This document shows, one piece after another, positions 17,923 to 29,090 of a stretch of 64,000 bases of DNA. Origin of the DNA: Vreelandella maris (GTDB lineage Bacteria > Pseudomonadota > Gammaproteobacteria > Pseudomonadales > Halomonadaceae). Numbering within the stretch: the stretch's first letter is position 1; each line of letters starts with the position of its first letter. The notes below the pieces were generated by a model. The model was given only the letters and a program-made list of their open reading frames with translations, did no database searches and had not been told where the DNA came from. The stretch covers positions 124,001-188,000 of the forward strand of contig NZ_JABWCV010000002.1 of NCBI RefSeq assembly GCF_013371085.1, written 5' to 3'. Position numbers and translations under genes: made by a program.

Positions 17923-20781
17923 TCAAGACGTCACCTCGGCCATCGCCTCGGGGCGGCTCAGACGACAAGCCGCGTACTTGAATTCAGGTATCTTGCCGAA
18001 AGGATCGAGAGCCGGATTGGTCAACAGGTTCGCCGCCGCCTCCGCATAACAGAACGGCACAAAGACCATGCCTTCCGGCATCTGCGGATCGACACGTGCC
18101 ATCAGCGTTATCTCCCCTCGCCGGGTGGTAATCGTCAACTGCTCACCCGGCGCCAGGCCCAGGCGTGCCAACTCACTCGGCGCAACGCTAGCCACCGCGT
18201 CGGGTTCGAGATCGTCAAGTACCTTGGTGCGTCGGGTCATTGAGCCGGTATGCCAATGCTCGAGCTGACGTCCCGTCGTCAGTACCGTCGGATAGGCATC
18301 GTCAATAGGTTCATCGGGCGGCAGCGGTCGGGTGGGTGAGAACTTGGCGCGGCCACTAGGGGTGGGGAAAGCATCACTGAAGACCACATCGGCGCCCGGT
18401 GCATCGTCCGCAGGGCAAGGATAGGTGACCGTTTGCTCTCGCTCGAGGCGCTCCCAACTAATATGATCGAGCGACGGCATGCCCTTGGTCATCTCGTCGA
18501 ACACATCGCGTGGGTGCTGATAATTCCAGGGCAAGCCAAAACGCTGAGCCAGCTGTTGAATGATCCACCAATCAGGCTTGGCCTGCCCAGGTAAGGGCAT
18601 GGCGGCACGACCCATTTGTACTTGGCGGTTGGTGTTGGTCACAGTGCCGTCCTTTTCCGGCCAAGCTGAAGCCGGCAGGATTACGTCGGCGTATTGTGCC
18701 GTCTCGGTGACAAACAGGTCTTGCACCACAAGATGTTCAAGTTTGGCCAGGGCGGCACGGGCATGATCGAGATCGGGATCGGACATTGCCGGGTTTTCAC
18801 CCAGAATATACATGCCACGGATGGTGCCTGCGGTGATGGCATCTATTATTTCGACCACGGTCAAACCGGGCTTGGCTTCCAGGGTCGTATTCCAGAGTTC
18901 CTCAAAAGCACTGCGCACCTGTGCATCCGAAACGGGCTGGTAATCGGGTAGTACCATCGGGATCAGGCCTGCATCGGAGGCGCCCTGTACGTTGTTTTGC
19001 CCACGCAACGGATGCAGCCCCGTGCCAGGCCGCCCCGTCTGGCCGCACGCCAAAGCCAGTGAGATCAGACAGCGAGCATTATCGGTGCCATGGATGTGCT
19101 GAGAAATGCCCATACCCCAGAAGATCATCGCCTTGTCGGCGTTGGCGTAAAGCCTCGCCACTTCACGTATGTCTTCGGCGGAGATACCGCAAAGGTACGA
19201 CATGGCTTCCGGCGTCATGTCGATGACGTGAGTTTTTAGCGCCTCGAAACCCTCGGTGTGCTTGGCGATATATGCCTCATCGTAAAGCCCTTCCGTGACG
19301 ATGATGTTGAGCATGGCATTGAGCAGCGCCACGTCGCTGCCCGGTGTGAAGCGCAGCGTCTTGTGCGCATAGGCCTCCAGTGCCTGACCACGTGGATCAA
19401 TGATAATGATCTTGGTGCCCTTCTTGGCCGCCTGTTTAAAAAAGGTTGCCGCGACGGGATGGTTTATCGTGGGGTTGCAGCCGGTAAGAATCACCACATC
19501 GGATTCCAGCGCCTGCATGAATGAAGCCGTCACAACACCGGAGCCAATACACTCCATCAGCGCAGCGACCGAACTGGCATGACACAAACGTGTGCAATGA
19601 TCCACATTATTGGAGCCGAAGCCGACGCGTACCAGCTTCTGAAATAGCCATGCCTCTTCATTGGAGCACTTAGCGCTGCCGAAACCAGCCAATGCATCAG
19701 GGCCATGGTCATTCTTCAGGCCGACCAAGCCCCGCGCGGCCATATCCAGCGCCTCCTCCCAGCTTGCCTCGCGAAAATGCGTAGTGGGGTTGGCCGGATC
19801 GAACTCGGGGTCGAGCCTCTTGGCCACGCCCTCGCGACGAATCAATGGGGTGGTCAGGCGTGACGGATGGCGTGGATAATCGAAGCCAAAGCGCCCTTTC
19901 ACACACAACCGGTTATGATTCGACGGCCCGTCCCTGCCTTCGACGAACAGAATTTCTTGATCCTTGAGGTGGTAGGTCAGCTGGCAGCCGACGCCGCAAT
20001 ACGGGCATACCGAATCAACCGTATGATCGGCTATTTTCGAATTACCACGGCCCTGCTCATCAATCAGGGTCGCTGGCATCAGTGCGCCGGTGGGGCAGGC
20101 TTGAACGCATTCGCCACAGGCGACACAGGTACTCTCACCCATCGGATCGTCAAAATCGAAGACGATCTTTGATGAGGCGCCACGATGAGCCAGGCCGATG
20201 ACATCATTGACCTGAACTTCACGACAGGCCCGCACACATAGGTTGCACTCGATACAGGCATCGAGATTGACGTTCATCGCGCTGTGCGAGGCGTCATGAT
20301 TTGACAGCTGGCGCTTAGCTTTATGTGCCTCGACGGGATTACGGGCCGGAAGCCACGCCTTGACTGCAGTGGCATCGATGGCCAACTGATCGGCCATGGC
20401 CCAGAAATGACTGGCACAGTCGGGGCTCGCCTCACGCTCGGGTTGATCGGCGATCAGCAGCTCCATCACGCCCTCGCGGGAAATTCGCGAGCGCTCCGAG
20501 GTGGCACTCTTGACTACCATGCCGGGCTTGGCTTCGCGCAGGCAACTTGCGGCCAAGACGCGTTCGCCTTCGATCTCGACCATACAGGCGCGGCAATTAC
20601 CATCGGCGCGGTAGCCGTAAGCATCCTTGAAGCATAAATGGGGGATTGTCTCTCCTGCACGCTTGGCGACTTGCCACAGTGTCTCGCCGGGAAAGGCCAT
20701 GACGCTATGGCCGTCGAGGGTCAGCTCGAATGGCTCGGGCATACCTGATGTCGGCGAGGCAGGGAATACTGCGGTATTCAT
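17923..20781 (-). CDS. fdsA: NAD-dependent formate dehydrogenase, catalytic alpha subunit
   Basis: 952 residues. An N-terminal 2Fe-2S ferredoxin domain (to about 95), a NuoG-type His/Cys region, two 4Fe-4S clusters (CIECNLCVRACR near 185; CVACGECVQACP near 228), then CPYCGVGCQ for the next cluster and the Mo/W-bis-MGD catalytic domain. The active-site region DHCTRLCHASS (about 395-405) uses Cys, not selenocysteine, with the following conserved His. It oxidises formate to CO2 in the cytoplasm. The neighbouring beta subunit carries the NuoE and NuoF parts fused, the arrangement of Methylorubrum extorquens FDH1. AAGGAG precedes the ATG. Mo versus W cannot be told. Confidence 0.93.
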   Translation of the reverse strand: MNTAVFPASPTSGMPEPFELTLDGHSVMAFPGETLWQVAKRAGETIPHLCFKDAYGYRADGNCRACMVEIEGERVLAASCLREAKPGMVVKSATSERSRISREGVMELLIADQPEREASPDCASHFWAMADQLAIDATAVKAWLPARNPVEAHKAKRQLSNHDASHSAMNVNLDACIECNLCVRACREVQVNDVIGLAHRGASSKIVFDFDDPMGESTCVACGECVQACPTGALMPATLIDEQGRGNSKIADHTVDSVCPYCGVGCQLTYHLKDQEILFVEGRDGPSNHNRLCVKGRFGFDYPRHPSRLTTPLIRREGVAKRLDPEFDPANPTTHFREASWEEALDMAARGLVGLKNDHGPDALAGFGSAKCSNEEAWLFQKLVRVGFGSNNVDHCTRLCHASSVAALMECIGSGVVTASFMQALESDVVILTGCNPTINHPVAATFFKQAAKKGTKIIIIDPRGQALEAYAHKTLRFTPGSDVALLNAMLNIIVTEGLYDEAYIAKHTEGFEALKTHVIDMTPEAMSYLCGISAEDIREVARLYANADKAMIFWGMGISQHIHGTDNARCLISLALACGQTGRPGTGLHPLRGQNNVQGASDAGLIPMVLPDYQPVSDAQVRSAFEELWNTTLEAKPGLTVVEIIDAITAGTIRGMYILGENPAMSDPDLDHARAALAKLEHLVVQDLFVTETAQYADVILPASAWPEKDGTVTNTNRQVQMGRAAMPLPGQAKPDWWIIQQLAQRFGLPWNYQHPRDVFDEMTKGMPSLDHISWERLEREQTVTYPCPADDAPGADVVFSDAFPTPSGRAKFSPTRPLPPDEPIDDAYPTVLTTGRQLEHWHTGSMTRRTKVLDDLEPDAVASVAPSELARLGLAPGEQLTITTRRGEITLMARVDPQMPEGMVFVPFCYAEAAANLLTNPALDPFGKIPEFKYAACRLSRPEAMAEVTS

Positions 20782-20802
20782 ATCACTGCTCCTTAGCCTC
20801 TG

Positions 20803-22536
20803 TCAGCCCCGAACGATCACGTTCTGAGCAGCCAGCGGCTCGCGGAAGTCTTTCAAGAGCCCCAACACCGGGTTGGGTGCGGCTTGACCCAAACCACAAA
20901 TCGAGGCATCCATCATCACCTGCGACAGGCGCGTAAGCTCAGCCACGTTCCAGGTGTTGCGCTTGAGCAATGCCAGCATTTTTTCGGTACCAACCCGGCA
21001 CGGCGTGCACTGTCCACATGATTCATCGGCAAAGAAAGCCAACAGGTTGGTGGCCACCGCCCGGAGATCATCCTGGTCGGACACCACCATCACCGCGGCG
21101 GAACCAATAAAGCAGTCATGCGCCTGGAGGGTATCAAAATCCAGAGGAATATCAGCTTTGCTCGCCGGCAGAATACCGCCCGAGGCGCCGCCAGGCAGAT
21201 AGGCGACTAAAGTGTGACCTTCCTGCATACCGCCGCAATACTCATCGATCAGTTCATTCAGCGTAATACCCGCCGGTGCCAAGTGCACGCCGGGTTTATT
21301 GATGCGTCCCGATACCGAGAAGCTGCGCAAGCCACTGCGACCATGACGACCGTGACCGGCGAACCATTCGGCACCGCGTTTCCAGATCAGCGGGATCCAG
21401 TAAACGGTCTCGACATTGTTGACCAGGGTTGGCCGATCGAATAGCCCCACCTGGGCCACATAAGGAGGACGATGACGTGGCTTGCCGGGTTTGCCCTCCA
21501 GTGACTCGATCAGCGCCGATTCTTCGCCGCAGATATAGGCTCCCGCGCCACGGCGCGTCACAATATAGCCGGGCTCGACCAGCCCCGCTGCTTCCAGCTC
21601 GGCGATCGCCTCATGCAGGACGCGATGCAAACCGGGATACTCATCCCGCAGGTAGATATACAGGGCCGTAGCGTCTATTGCCCATGCGCTAACCAACGCG
21701 CCTTCGAGAAAACGATGCGGGGCACGCTCCAGGTAGTAACGGTCCTTGAAAGTTCCTGGTTCGCCCTCATCGGCATTGATGACACAATAGCGAGGCCCCG
21801 GTTCAGCACGTACAAAGCCCCATTTACGGTAAGTCGGGAAGCCCGCGCCCCCTAACCCGCGTAAACCCGATGCCTCCAGCATCGTCATCAACGCATCGAC
21901 GCTCACCTTCCCCTTCTGACAATCGCCAAGCAGTTGGTAACCGTCTTTGTCGAGATAGTCGTCGAGCTTCTGCCAGTCAATAGCCTCAGGATGATAATGG
22001 CCTGTATCCAGCACCGCGTTGACCGCATTGCGCGTCGCATAGCGAAGATGGCGATGGCCAACTTCGACTATTGGTGCGGTGTCGCAACGGCCCATGCAAG
22101 GCGCACGAATCACTCGCACCTGACTTGGATCGACGCTGGCTTGCAACTCAGCTTGCAGCGTATCGGCTCCTGCCAGTTGACAGGATAATGAATCGCAGAC
22201 GCGGATAGTGGTGGGTGGAGGGGGCGCCTGATCGTCATGCACGACATCGAAATGTGCATAAAAGGTAGCCGTTTCATATACCGCCGCCATGGGCAGGTTC
22301 ATGAACGTTGCCAAGGCACGCAGGTGGCGCAATGTCACGTGCCCGTATGCATCCTGTAGGGTGTGCAGATTTTCGATCAACAGATCGCGGCGGCGAAGAG
22401 AACTGTCTTCATCCGTGCCCAGCAGGGATTCGACCTCAGCCAACGCAGCGGGGTCGAGGTCTCGACCACGAGGCTTGCCGCGAGGCCCCCGCCTGCCCGA
22501 CGTAGCACGCTGTGTCTTATCGATTTTACTCACCAT
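20803..22536 (-). CDS. fdsB: Formate dehydrogenase beta subunit, NuoE-NuoF fusion (diaphorase)
   Basis: 577 residues from the ATG at 22536; the frame extends to a TTG at 22581, but that would start inside a hairpin. The N-terminal ~150 residues are NuoE/FdsG-like with a 2Fe-2S set (CDSLSC, then CMGRCDTAP). The rest is NuoF/FdsB-like: GLGGAGFPTYRKW (NADH/FMN site), YICGEESALIESLEG, and the C-terminal 4Fe-4S ESCGQCTPCRVGT. It passes electrons from formate to NAD+. 21 bases upstream of the alpha-subunit start, in one transcript with gfa and frmA. No separate gamma gene is needed because of the fusion; fdsC/fdsD maturation genes are not nearby. Confidence 0.92.
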   Translation of the reverse strand: MVSKIDKTQRATSGRRGPRGKPRGRDLDPAALAEVESLLGTDEDSSLRRRDLLIENLHTLQDAYGHVTLRHLRALATFMNLPMAAVYETATFYAHFDVVHDDQAPPPPTTIRVCDSLSCQLAGADTLQAELQASVDPSQVRVIRAPCMGRCDTAPIVEVGHRHLRYATRNAVNAVLDTGHYHPEAIDWQKLDDYLDKDGYQLLGDCQKGKVSVDALMTMLEASGLRGLGGAGFPTYRKWGFVRAEPGPRYCVINADEGEPGTFKDRYYLERAPHRFLEGALVSAWAIDATALYIYLRDEYPGLHRVLHEAIAELEAAGLVEPGYIVTRRGAGAYICGEESALIESLEGKPGKPRHRPPYVAQVGLFDRPTLVNNVETVYWIPLIWKRGAEWFAGHGRHGRSGLRSFSVSGRINKPGVHLAPAGITLNELIDEYCGGMQEGHTLVAYLPGGASGGILPASKADIPLDFDTLQAHDCFIGSAAVMVVSDQDDLRAVATNLLAFFADESCGQCTPCRVGTEKMLALLKRNTWNVAELTRLSQVMMDASICGLGQAAPNPVLGLLKDFREPLAAQNVIVRG

Positions 22537-22581
22537 CCGGAATTTCTCTCGCTCACTTAAAAGTTCTTGGCGCTCAAGCAA

Positions 22582-22619
22582 TTGGCGCCGTAATAGAGAG
22601 TTATCCTATACGGCGCCAA
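22582..22619 (-). promoter_or_regulatory. Intercistronic hairpin between gfa and the formate dehydrogenase genes
   Basis: A perfect 11-bp stem TTGGCGCCGTA/TACGGCGCCAA with a 16-base loop lies between the two genes. No T-run follows, so it may be an mRNA processing or stabilising structure or a weak attenuator. Confidence 0.5.
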
Positions 22620-22663
22620 GTGTTCAGATCATGATTACGGCTAAAAAGACATGCCGAAGACGA

Positions 22664-23233
22664 TTACAGCACGCCTTTTGCCTTTGCCGTATGCGTCGCA
22701 ATAGCATCCATCAGAGGCGGAGAAAGACAGTCATAAGGCTCCAGCCCAAGTTCCTTCAAGCGTGAGCGAACAGCGCCCATCTGTTCCGGGTCTGCTCCCG
22801 ATTCGATAATTGACGAAGTAAAGGCAGCAAACTCGGGGGCGGTCCATCCTTGCTCACTGGATAGCTCGGTATGGATGAAATCCAAGCCATAAAAGGGATG
22901 CGATGTATCCTCAATACGCCCGAACATGTGCACACCGCAATTCTGACAGGCATGACGTTGGATGGTAGCGGAAGAGTCGACGACCTTCAGCTTGTCCTCA
23001 TTCGCCGTGACACTCACTGCATCCCTCGGGACCACGGCCACTTGGGAGAAAAGCGCGCCTGATGGCTTCCAGCATTTGGTGCAACCACACACATGGTTGT
23101 GCATGCATTGCGCCTTGACGGTTACCTCGACCTGGTTGGAAGAGCAATGGCAATACAACTTGCCACCGCTAAACTGGTCACTGCCCGCCTTCACGCCATT
23201 ATCGACCGAAGGGTGGATATTGATTCCGCTCAT
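22664..23233 (-). CDS. gfa: S-(hydroxymethyl)glutathione synthase (glutathione-dependent formaldehyde-activating enzyme)
   Basis: 189 residues from the ATG at 23233, preceded by AGGAGAG, matching the usual Gfa length. Zn-binding Cys sets are visible: CHCSSN near 28, the [17 protein letters not shown] loop near 45-61, and HACQNCGVH near 100-110. The frame stays open to 23335, where another well-placed GAGGTGAAG/ATG could add 34 residues; this longer form is possible. The enzyme speeds condensation of formaldehyde with glutathione in the cytoplasm. It sits directly after the dehydrogenase that uses its product. Sure of family; moderately sure of start. Confidence 0.9.
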   Translation of the reverse strand: MSGINIHPSVDNGVKAGSDQFSGGKLYCHCSSNQVEVTVKAQCMHNHVCGCTKCWKPSGALFSQVAVVPRDAVSVTANEDKLKVVDSSATIQRHACQNCGVHMFGRIEDTSHPFYGLDFIHTELSSEQGWTAPEFAAFTSSIIESGADPEQMGAVRSRLKELGLEPYDCLSPPLMDAIATHTAKAKGVL

Positions 23234-23362
23234 TTGCTGCTCTCCTTTCTCACCAATGTGTTTGTCGTTATTGTCGGCAGGCGCTGGGGCATTCTCCCCT
23301 CGCAAACTGGTCAGAATTTTTGTTAGCCACGACATACTTCACCTCATCTCAACGATGCCCCT

Positions 23363-24517
<1,155 letters not shown>

Positions 24518-24634
24518 TCACTGTCATTGATGGTGCCGAACTCACGAGCGCGGCAGTTCAAAGTCAGTCTAGGCGAGCTTAGTCAAAAAGGGTATTGACA
24601 CGGGAGTCATAAGAGTGTTGCCACAGGGCAACAA

Positions 24635-27253
24635 TCACAATCGGCGATAACCCGCTGGCGAGTGGTACCACCACTGCCTCGGCGCTTCAGCGAACAGGGT
24701 CGCGGCAAATTCTTCCAGCGCTTCTGGAGTCACGTCCACCAAGGCATGTTCCATGACTTCCCAGGGCCGTAAAATTAGCGCCGTAGCCGTTGGCGGCATT
24801 GCTGTGGACAGGGATGAGCCAATGACAGCATGGCGCAACGCTTGCCAGCTCGCCAAGATAGCCTCGCCAGGCGTTTCGGGAGGGCCCCATTGCATGCTTA
24901 AACCATCCAGCCGCCGCGCCAGTGTGGCCTCACCCAGACGGGCCAGCGCCATGCCTTTCTGCTTAAGAAAACATTTCACCGCTTCTTGCAGGTCATCAAT
25001 ATCGGCATGCGGAGACTGCACCACGTAGCCCAATCGCGGCCAGCCGTCTGCCTCGCGATAGCGCACAGCTGCGACATAACCCAAACCTTGGTGAACGCGA
25101 AGCTCCTGGAAAAAAGCACTATCATGCGCATCGGCAAGTAGCCGCATCAACAGTCGGCTCACGGGGGTATCATCGGGGCCATCGATTTGTAGCATCAGCG
25201 CATGATCTTCACCCTGTGGCGCGAGCCAGCGAGGTGCTCCAGCGACGCTTGTGGATAGCGTTTCGTGGCTTGATTCAACAACACCACAACTGTAATCGAG
25301 CAATTCAGACGCTTGTGTGGCCAGGCGCTGCGAGGCGCTAAGATACTCGCTGGGCCCAAGCCAGCCCATGCTCCAACTCAATATTCGTTTACCCAACGGT
25401 TGCGCATCGTGTCTGGGAAAAGGCACCCCCAAGCATGCCAGCATACGTTGCGCCAGCAAGCCGGCTGGCGCAACGCTGGGTTGTGAAGAGCGGGGTTGTA
25501 AAGAGCGGGCTTGGCCCCGCGGCGAATCAGGCGTGACCACTGCCCATGCTGCCAATGCTTGAGAAGCCACCGACTCGAGGCCTTGAGGCTCGCCCTGCAC
25601 TCTCAGCCAATCGCCTCTGGTATCACCGCCCAACGTTAATGTCACGGCAGCATTTCGTGCCGCTTGGCGAAGTGCCAACGTATGCTGGTGCCACGCCGCC
25701 AGGCGTACTTGCTGAGTCTTCCTGGGCGCAGGCCAGCCGAGACACCAACTGCTATCCTGTTGCCCGCTCCCTCCCGCCCACCAGAGGCCGAAAGACCCAT
25801 GCTCGCCAAGGCACTCGGCCACTGTCGGCGAGCTGGCAACAGCGCCCCGGGTCAAATAATCCTGCAGTGCGATGCGTGGTGCCGGACAAGGCGCCAATCT
25901 TGCGGCGCTGGTAGACGCCCTACCTTCCGGCCAGCTCACTCGTCGAAACGGGGTCAATGTATTTGGCACATACTCGACATCGGCATCGAGTCCCTGCTTT
26001 TCTTCCATGATGCGACACGCCGATGGCGCCAAACAGGCCTCGAGTTCGTCGAACGCGCACTGAAAGCCATTATCGCCATGATTATCGCTATGCTCAGTGG
26101 AGGGCGGCTGGGCCAACCGTCGAGCCAGTTGTAGCGCATAGTCATCTAAATCGGTTTCGCTAATTAAGGGATATGGGCACGGTTGAATGACGAGACGCGA
26201 TGGTAATTCCCTTACCGCACTCAGGCAGGTCGCCAACAGCCTGTCCACACAGCGCTCGCCCCTTGGGGTCAGCGTCAAGGTTAAGCACAGCGCGGGACCA
26301 GTACCCTCCGGCCTGACGGTCGCCGCCATGTCGGCAATGGCAGCCTGCTCCTGCAGCGTGGCGGCCAGTCGGCCATCGCATAAGGTCGTTAGCGCGTGGT
26401 CGAGAAGCGCAGCATGATGCTCCGCCAAAGAGGATGACAGTGGCCATAGCATCTCGAGTTTTGGCGCTGTCGATGCCTGCTTAGGGGGCAGGCACCATTG
26501 CAGATAGGCCGGTGACGCCCAGCGAGCGTTCGACTGTCGATTGAGAGGTCGTGCGCCGTCGGGGATAGCACTGCATGTCGGTTCCAGCATCTCGAACTGG
26601 CTAGCAAGCGATGCCGGCCCGAGCATTACCATGCTGATACGCTCGGCACGATAATGTGTGTCGTGAAAGTCGCCGAGAGCCTCGCAAAGGGAGGCACTAC
26701 CTTTGCCAAGAGTGCCACGATGACCGGCATGAAAATCGGCGGCGGGATGGTCAGGCTGGAACAGCCGCGACAGAACTGCTTGGCGGTGCAGTGCCGGGTC
26801 TGCCAGGCGAGCTTGAAACTCGGCATCGATAACCTCAATTTCCCGGCTGATCGCGGATGTCACGAGGCACGGCCGTACCAGCAGGTCGATTAATCTAACA
26901 AGCCCCTCCTGCGCGGCGGCAGGTGGCAAACTCAGGTGATAATCAGTGACAAATTCATCGGTCTTGGCATTGTAGCGCCCCCCTTGCTCGCCCACCCAGG
27001 CAGCAAAGGCGCCCGGCTGAGGTGAGTTCCGTGAGCCGAGAAAAAGTGAATGTTCGAGTAGATGGGCCAGCCCGGGCCGCTCGCGGGGTTCATCAAGATA
27101 GCCCGCCCCCACCGCAGCGACCAGGCGTACCTTACGTGCGGAAGGCACCTCCACAGCCAGGATATCGGTGCCGCTTGGCAAGCGTTGACGAGCGACACGA
27201 CTGCCCGTCGGCAATGCCGGCATCCCACTTAGCAGAGCCTCCTCAACGCCCAT
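24635..27253 (-). CDS. pqqF: PqqF, M16-family zinc peptidase for PQQ precursor processing
   Basis: 872 residues from the ATG at 27253, immediately after the upstream stop (TGATATG); a TTG at 27283 is less likely. The inverted zinc motif HLLEH lies near residue 65, with the third ligand Glu expected about 75 residues later (EIEVIDAEF). Two-domain M16 architecture with a degenerate second half. With a partner, PqqF-type peptidases excise the modified Glu-Tyr pair from PqqA. Last gene of the pqq operon, far from pqqA but on the same strand. Length fits enterobacterial/pseudomonad PqqF. Confidence 0.85.
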   Translation of the reverse strand: MGVEEALLSGMPALPTGSRVARQRLPSGTDILAVEVPSARKVRLVAAVGAGYLDEPRERPGLAHLLEHSLFLGSRNSPQPGAFAAWVGEQGGRYNAKTDEFVTDYHLSLPPAAAQEGLVRLIDLLVRPCLVTSAISREIEVIDAEFQARLADPALHRQAVLSRLFQPDHPAADFHAGHRGTLGKGSASLCEALGDFHDTHYRAERISMVMLGPASLASQFEMLEPTCSAIPDGARPLNRQSNARWASPAYLQWCLPPKQASTAPKLEMLWPLSSSLAEHHAALLDHALTTLCDGRLAATLQEQAAIADMAATVRPEGTGPALCLTLTLTPRGERCVDRLLATCLSAVRELPSRLVIQPCPYPLISETDLDDYALQLARRLAQPPSTEHSDNHGDNGFQCAFDELEACLAPSACRIMEEKQGLDADVEYVPNTLTPFRRVSWPEGRASTSAARLAPCPAPRIALQDYLTRGAVASSPTVAECLGEHGSFGLWWAGGSGQQDSSWCLGWPAPRKTQQVRLAAWHQHTLALRQAARNAAVTLTLGGDTRGDWLRVQGEPQGLESVASQALAAWAVVTPDSPRGQARSLQPRSSQPSVAPAGLLAQRMLACLGVPFPRHDAQPLGKRILSWSMGWLGPSEYLSASQRLATQASELLDYSCGVVESSHETLSTSVAGAPRWLAPQGEDHALMLQIDGPDDTPVSRLLMRLLADAHDSAFFQELRVHQGLGYVAAVRYREADGWPRLGYVVQSPHADIDDLQEAVKCFLKQKGMALARLGEATLARRLDGLSMQWGPPETPGEAILASWQALRHAVIGSSLSTAMPPTATALILRPWEVMEHALVDVTPEALEEFAATLFAEAPRQWWYHSPAGYRRL

Positions 27254-27254
27254 A

Positions 27255-29090
27255 TCAACGTCCGGTGTGGGAGGTGGAGGCAAAAAAGGCGAGCTCTTCA
27301 GCGATCATGCGACGTCGATTATCCGGATGCCTAATGCCATGGCCTTCATCATCGAATAGCACTACCCTCGCCTTCACATCTCGTTGCTGTAATGCTGCGG
27401 CCATGGCGTGTGTCTGTTCCGGCACCACCACTCGGTCCTGGTCACCCTGGAAAAAAATCACTGGCGAATTGATCGAGTTGACACGGTAACAAGGGCTTTG
27501 TCTACGTTGTGAAGCGGTATCACCCAATAACCACTCAAGGTAACCGGATTCAAAGCGGTGGGTTTGTGTGGCCAAACGCGGCGCATCGGTGACGCCATAA
27601 AGGCTCGCACCAGCACGAAAACAGGTGGTTGCAGCGAGTGTATTAAGCACGGTAAAACCGCCTGCGCTCTGTCCCCGAATGAATAACTGCTCTGCATCGG
27701 CAACGCCCTGCGCAACTAGTTCATCGGCCAGAGCAATAACATCCTCGACATCCAACTGCCCCCATTCCCCCGCGAACCGTTCGCGAAAAGCGCGTCCCCA
27801 GTTGCCGCTGCCGCGTGGATTAATGTCCGCGACGGCAAATCCCTGCTGCGTCCACCAGTGTACGAGCGGATCGTAGACCGGATAGCTGGCTGACGTGGGC
27901 CCTCCGTGTACGCGAATGATCAGCGGCATAGGGCTGCCCGCCTGCGCTTCCTTACCGTCGCCGTGATAAAGGAAGGCTGTAAACCATTCATCGCCGCCCA
28001 CCGTAATGGTCAGTGTTTCCGGTACAAGCGAAAGATCCAGAGTGGCTAAACTTAACAGTTTCTGGTGTTCATTATTACCAAATCGGACACGTTCCAGACG
28101 TGCGGTATGGCCGACGCCTTGAGTAATTGCATACAGCCATCCCTCGGCACTTGCCAACCCTGCCACGCGCGACGCATCGGGAAAATAGCGAGCCGACGAA
28201 CGGCCTTGAGAATCGAGATGCAGAACATGCGCCGCGCCCTCTTCGAGGCGCACTACGATACCGCCATCTCCCTGCCATAGATGATGGCTTTCTCCCAGTT
28301 GCCAGGGAGTAGGAATATGATCCGCCGGCCAGTCACTGAGCAGCTTTACCGTCTCTCCTTTGAACCGATAAGGTTGCCACCAACCACCGTGATCACTCAT
28401 CACGATCAATCCACCATCGCTGGCAAAACGTGGCTGACTGACGGCCGTACCGCCATCCCAGCAGTTGATGGCGCGAGCAAGCCCATCGTCTCCGAGTTCA
28501 GCAATCTTCAGTGTGGAGCGCTGCCAGGGCATATTCGGCAACTGCCATTCCACCCAGGCGAGCCAGCGACCATTGGGCGAAAGCGACGGTGCGCCATAGA
28601 AATCACTACCTTCGGCAATGACGTCGAGCTCTCCTTCGCGGATAGCCACCAGCCTCTGGCTCCCTTGACGGCCATCACCGTACTCTTCTACCGCTAACAC
28701 ACGACAACGATGCGGATCGGCAATCATGCCACCATAACGGGCATCCGGTCGTGACCACCAAGGGCGTGCCTCGCCTCCAGCCAAAGGCTGCTGAAGCAGT
28801 TGCTGGCTTGGGTTATCGATGATCACCACAAACTCATCGAAACAGGCATAGGCACCCCCGCCATAGCCATTGACACGGCTACCAACATCATAAAGCGGAG
28901 GTGTCAGGGCACGTGATTCACCATTCGCCCAGTGCCACAGTGTCTTGCGCCCCGTGGCTGGATTCGCCGCGAGCCAGAATGCTCCCGTCGGAGTTGCCTG
29001 CAACTCGCTCAGACCATCGGCAGGCAATGCCACCTCGCGGGGCATCGTATCGAGCAGAGAGGAAACATCGAACGTTATGTGCTTACTCAT
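27255..29090 (-). CDS. S9-family (prolyl oligopeptidase/DPP-like) peptidase in the pqq operon
   Basis: 611 residues from the ATG at 29090 (ATGA overlap with pqqE). An N-terminal beta-propeller-like region (to about 360) is followed by an alpha/beta hydrolase domain with the serine motif IRGQSAGGF (near 455-463), Asp in [10 protein letters not shown] (near 550) and His in FDDEGHGI (near 585). Pseudomonads carry a peptidase of this kind, named PqqH, next to pqqABCDE. Its position between pqqE and pqqF suggests a role in maturing or degrading the PqqA peptide, but this is inference. Cytoplasmic: no signal peptide. Confidence 0.82.
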   Translation of the reverse strand: MSKHITFDVSSLLDTMPREVALPADGLSELQATPTGAFWLAANPATGRKTLWHWANGESRALTPPLYDVGSRVNGYGGGAYACFDEFVVIIDNPSQQLLQQPLAGGEARPWWSRPDARYGGMIADPHRCRVLAVEEYGDGRQGSQRLVAIREGELDVIAEGSDFYGAPSLSPNGRWLAWVEWQLPNMPWQRSTLKIAELGDDGLARAINCWDGGTAVSQPRFASDGGLIVMSDHGGWWQPYRFKGETVKLLSDWPADHIPTPWQLGESHHLWQGDGGIVVRLEEGAAHVLHLDSQGRSSARYFPDASRVAGLASAEGWLYAITQGVGHTARLERVRFGNNEHQKLLSLATLDLSLVPETLTITVGGDEWFTAFLYHGDGKEAQAGSPMPLIIRVHGGPTSASYPVYDPLVHWWTQQGFAVADINPRGSGNWGRAFRERFAGEWGQLDVEDVIALADELVAQGVADAEQLFIRGQSAGGFTVLNTLAATTCFRAGASLYGVTDAPRLATQTHRFESGYLEWLLGDTASQRRQSPCYRVNSINSPVIFFQGDQDRVVVPEQTHAMAAALQQRDVKARVVLFDDEGHGIRHPDNRRRMIAEELAFFASTSHTGR

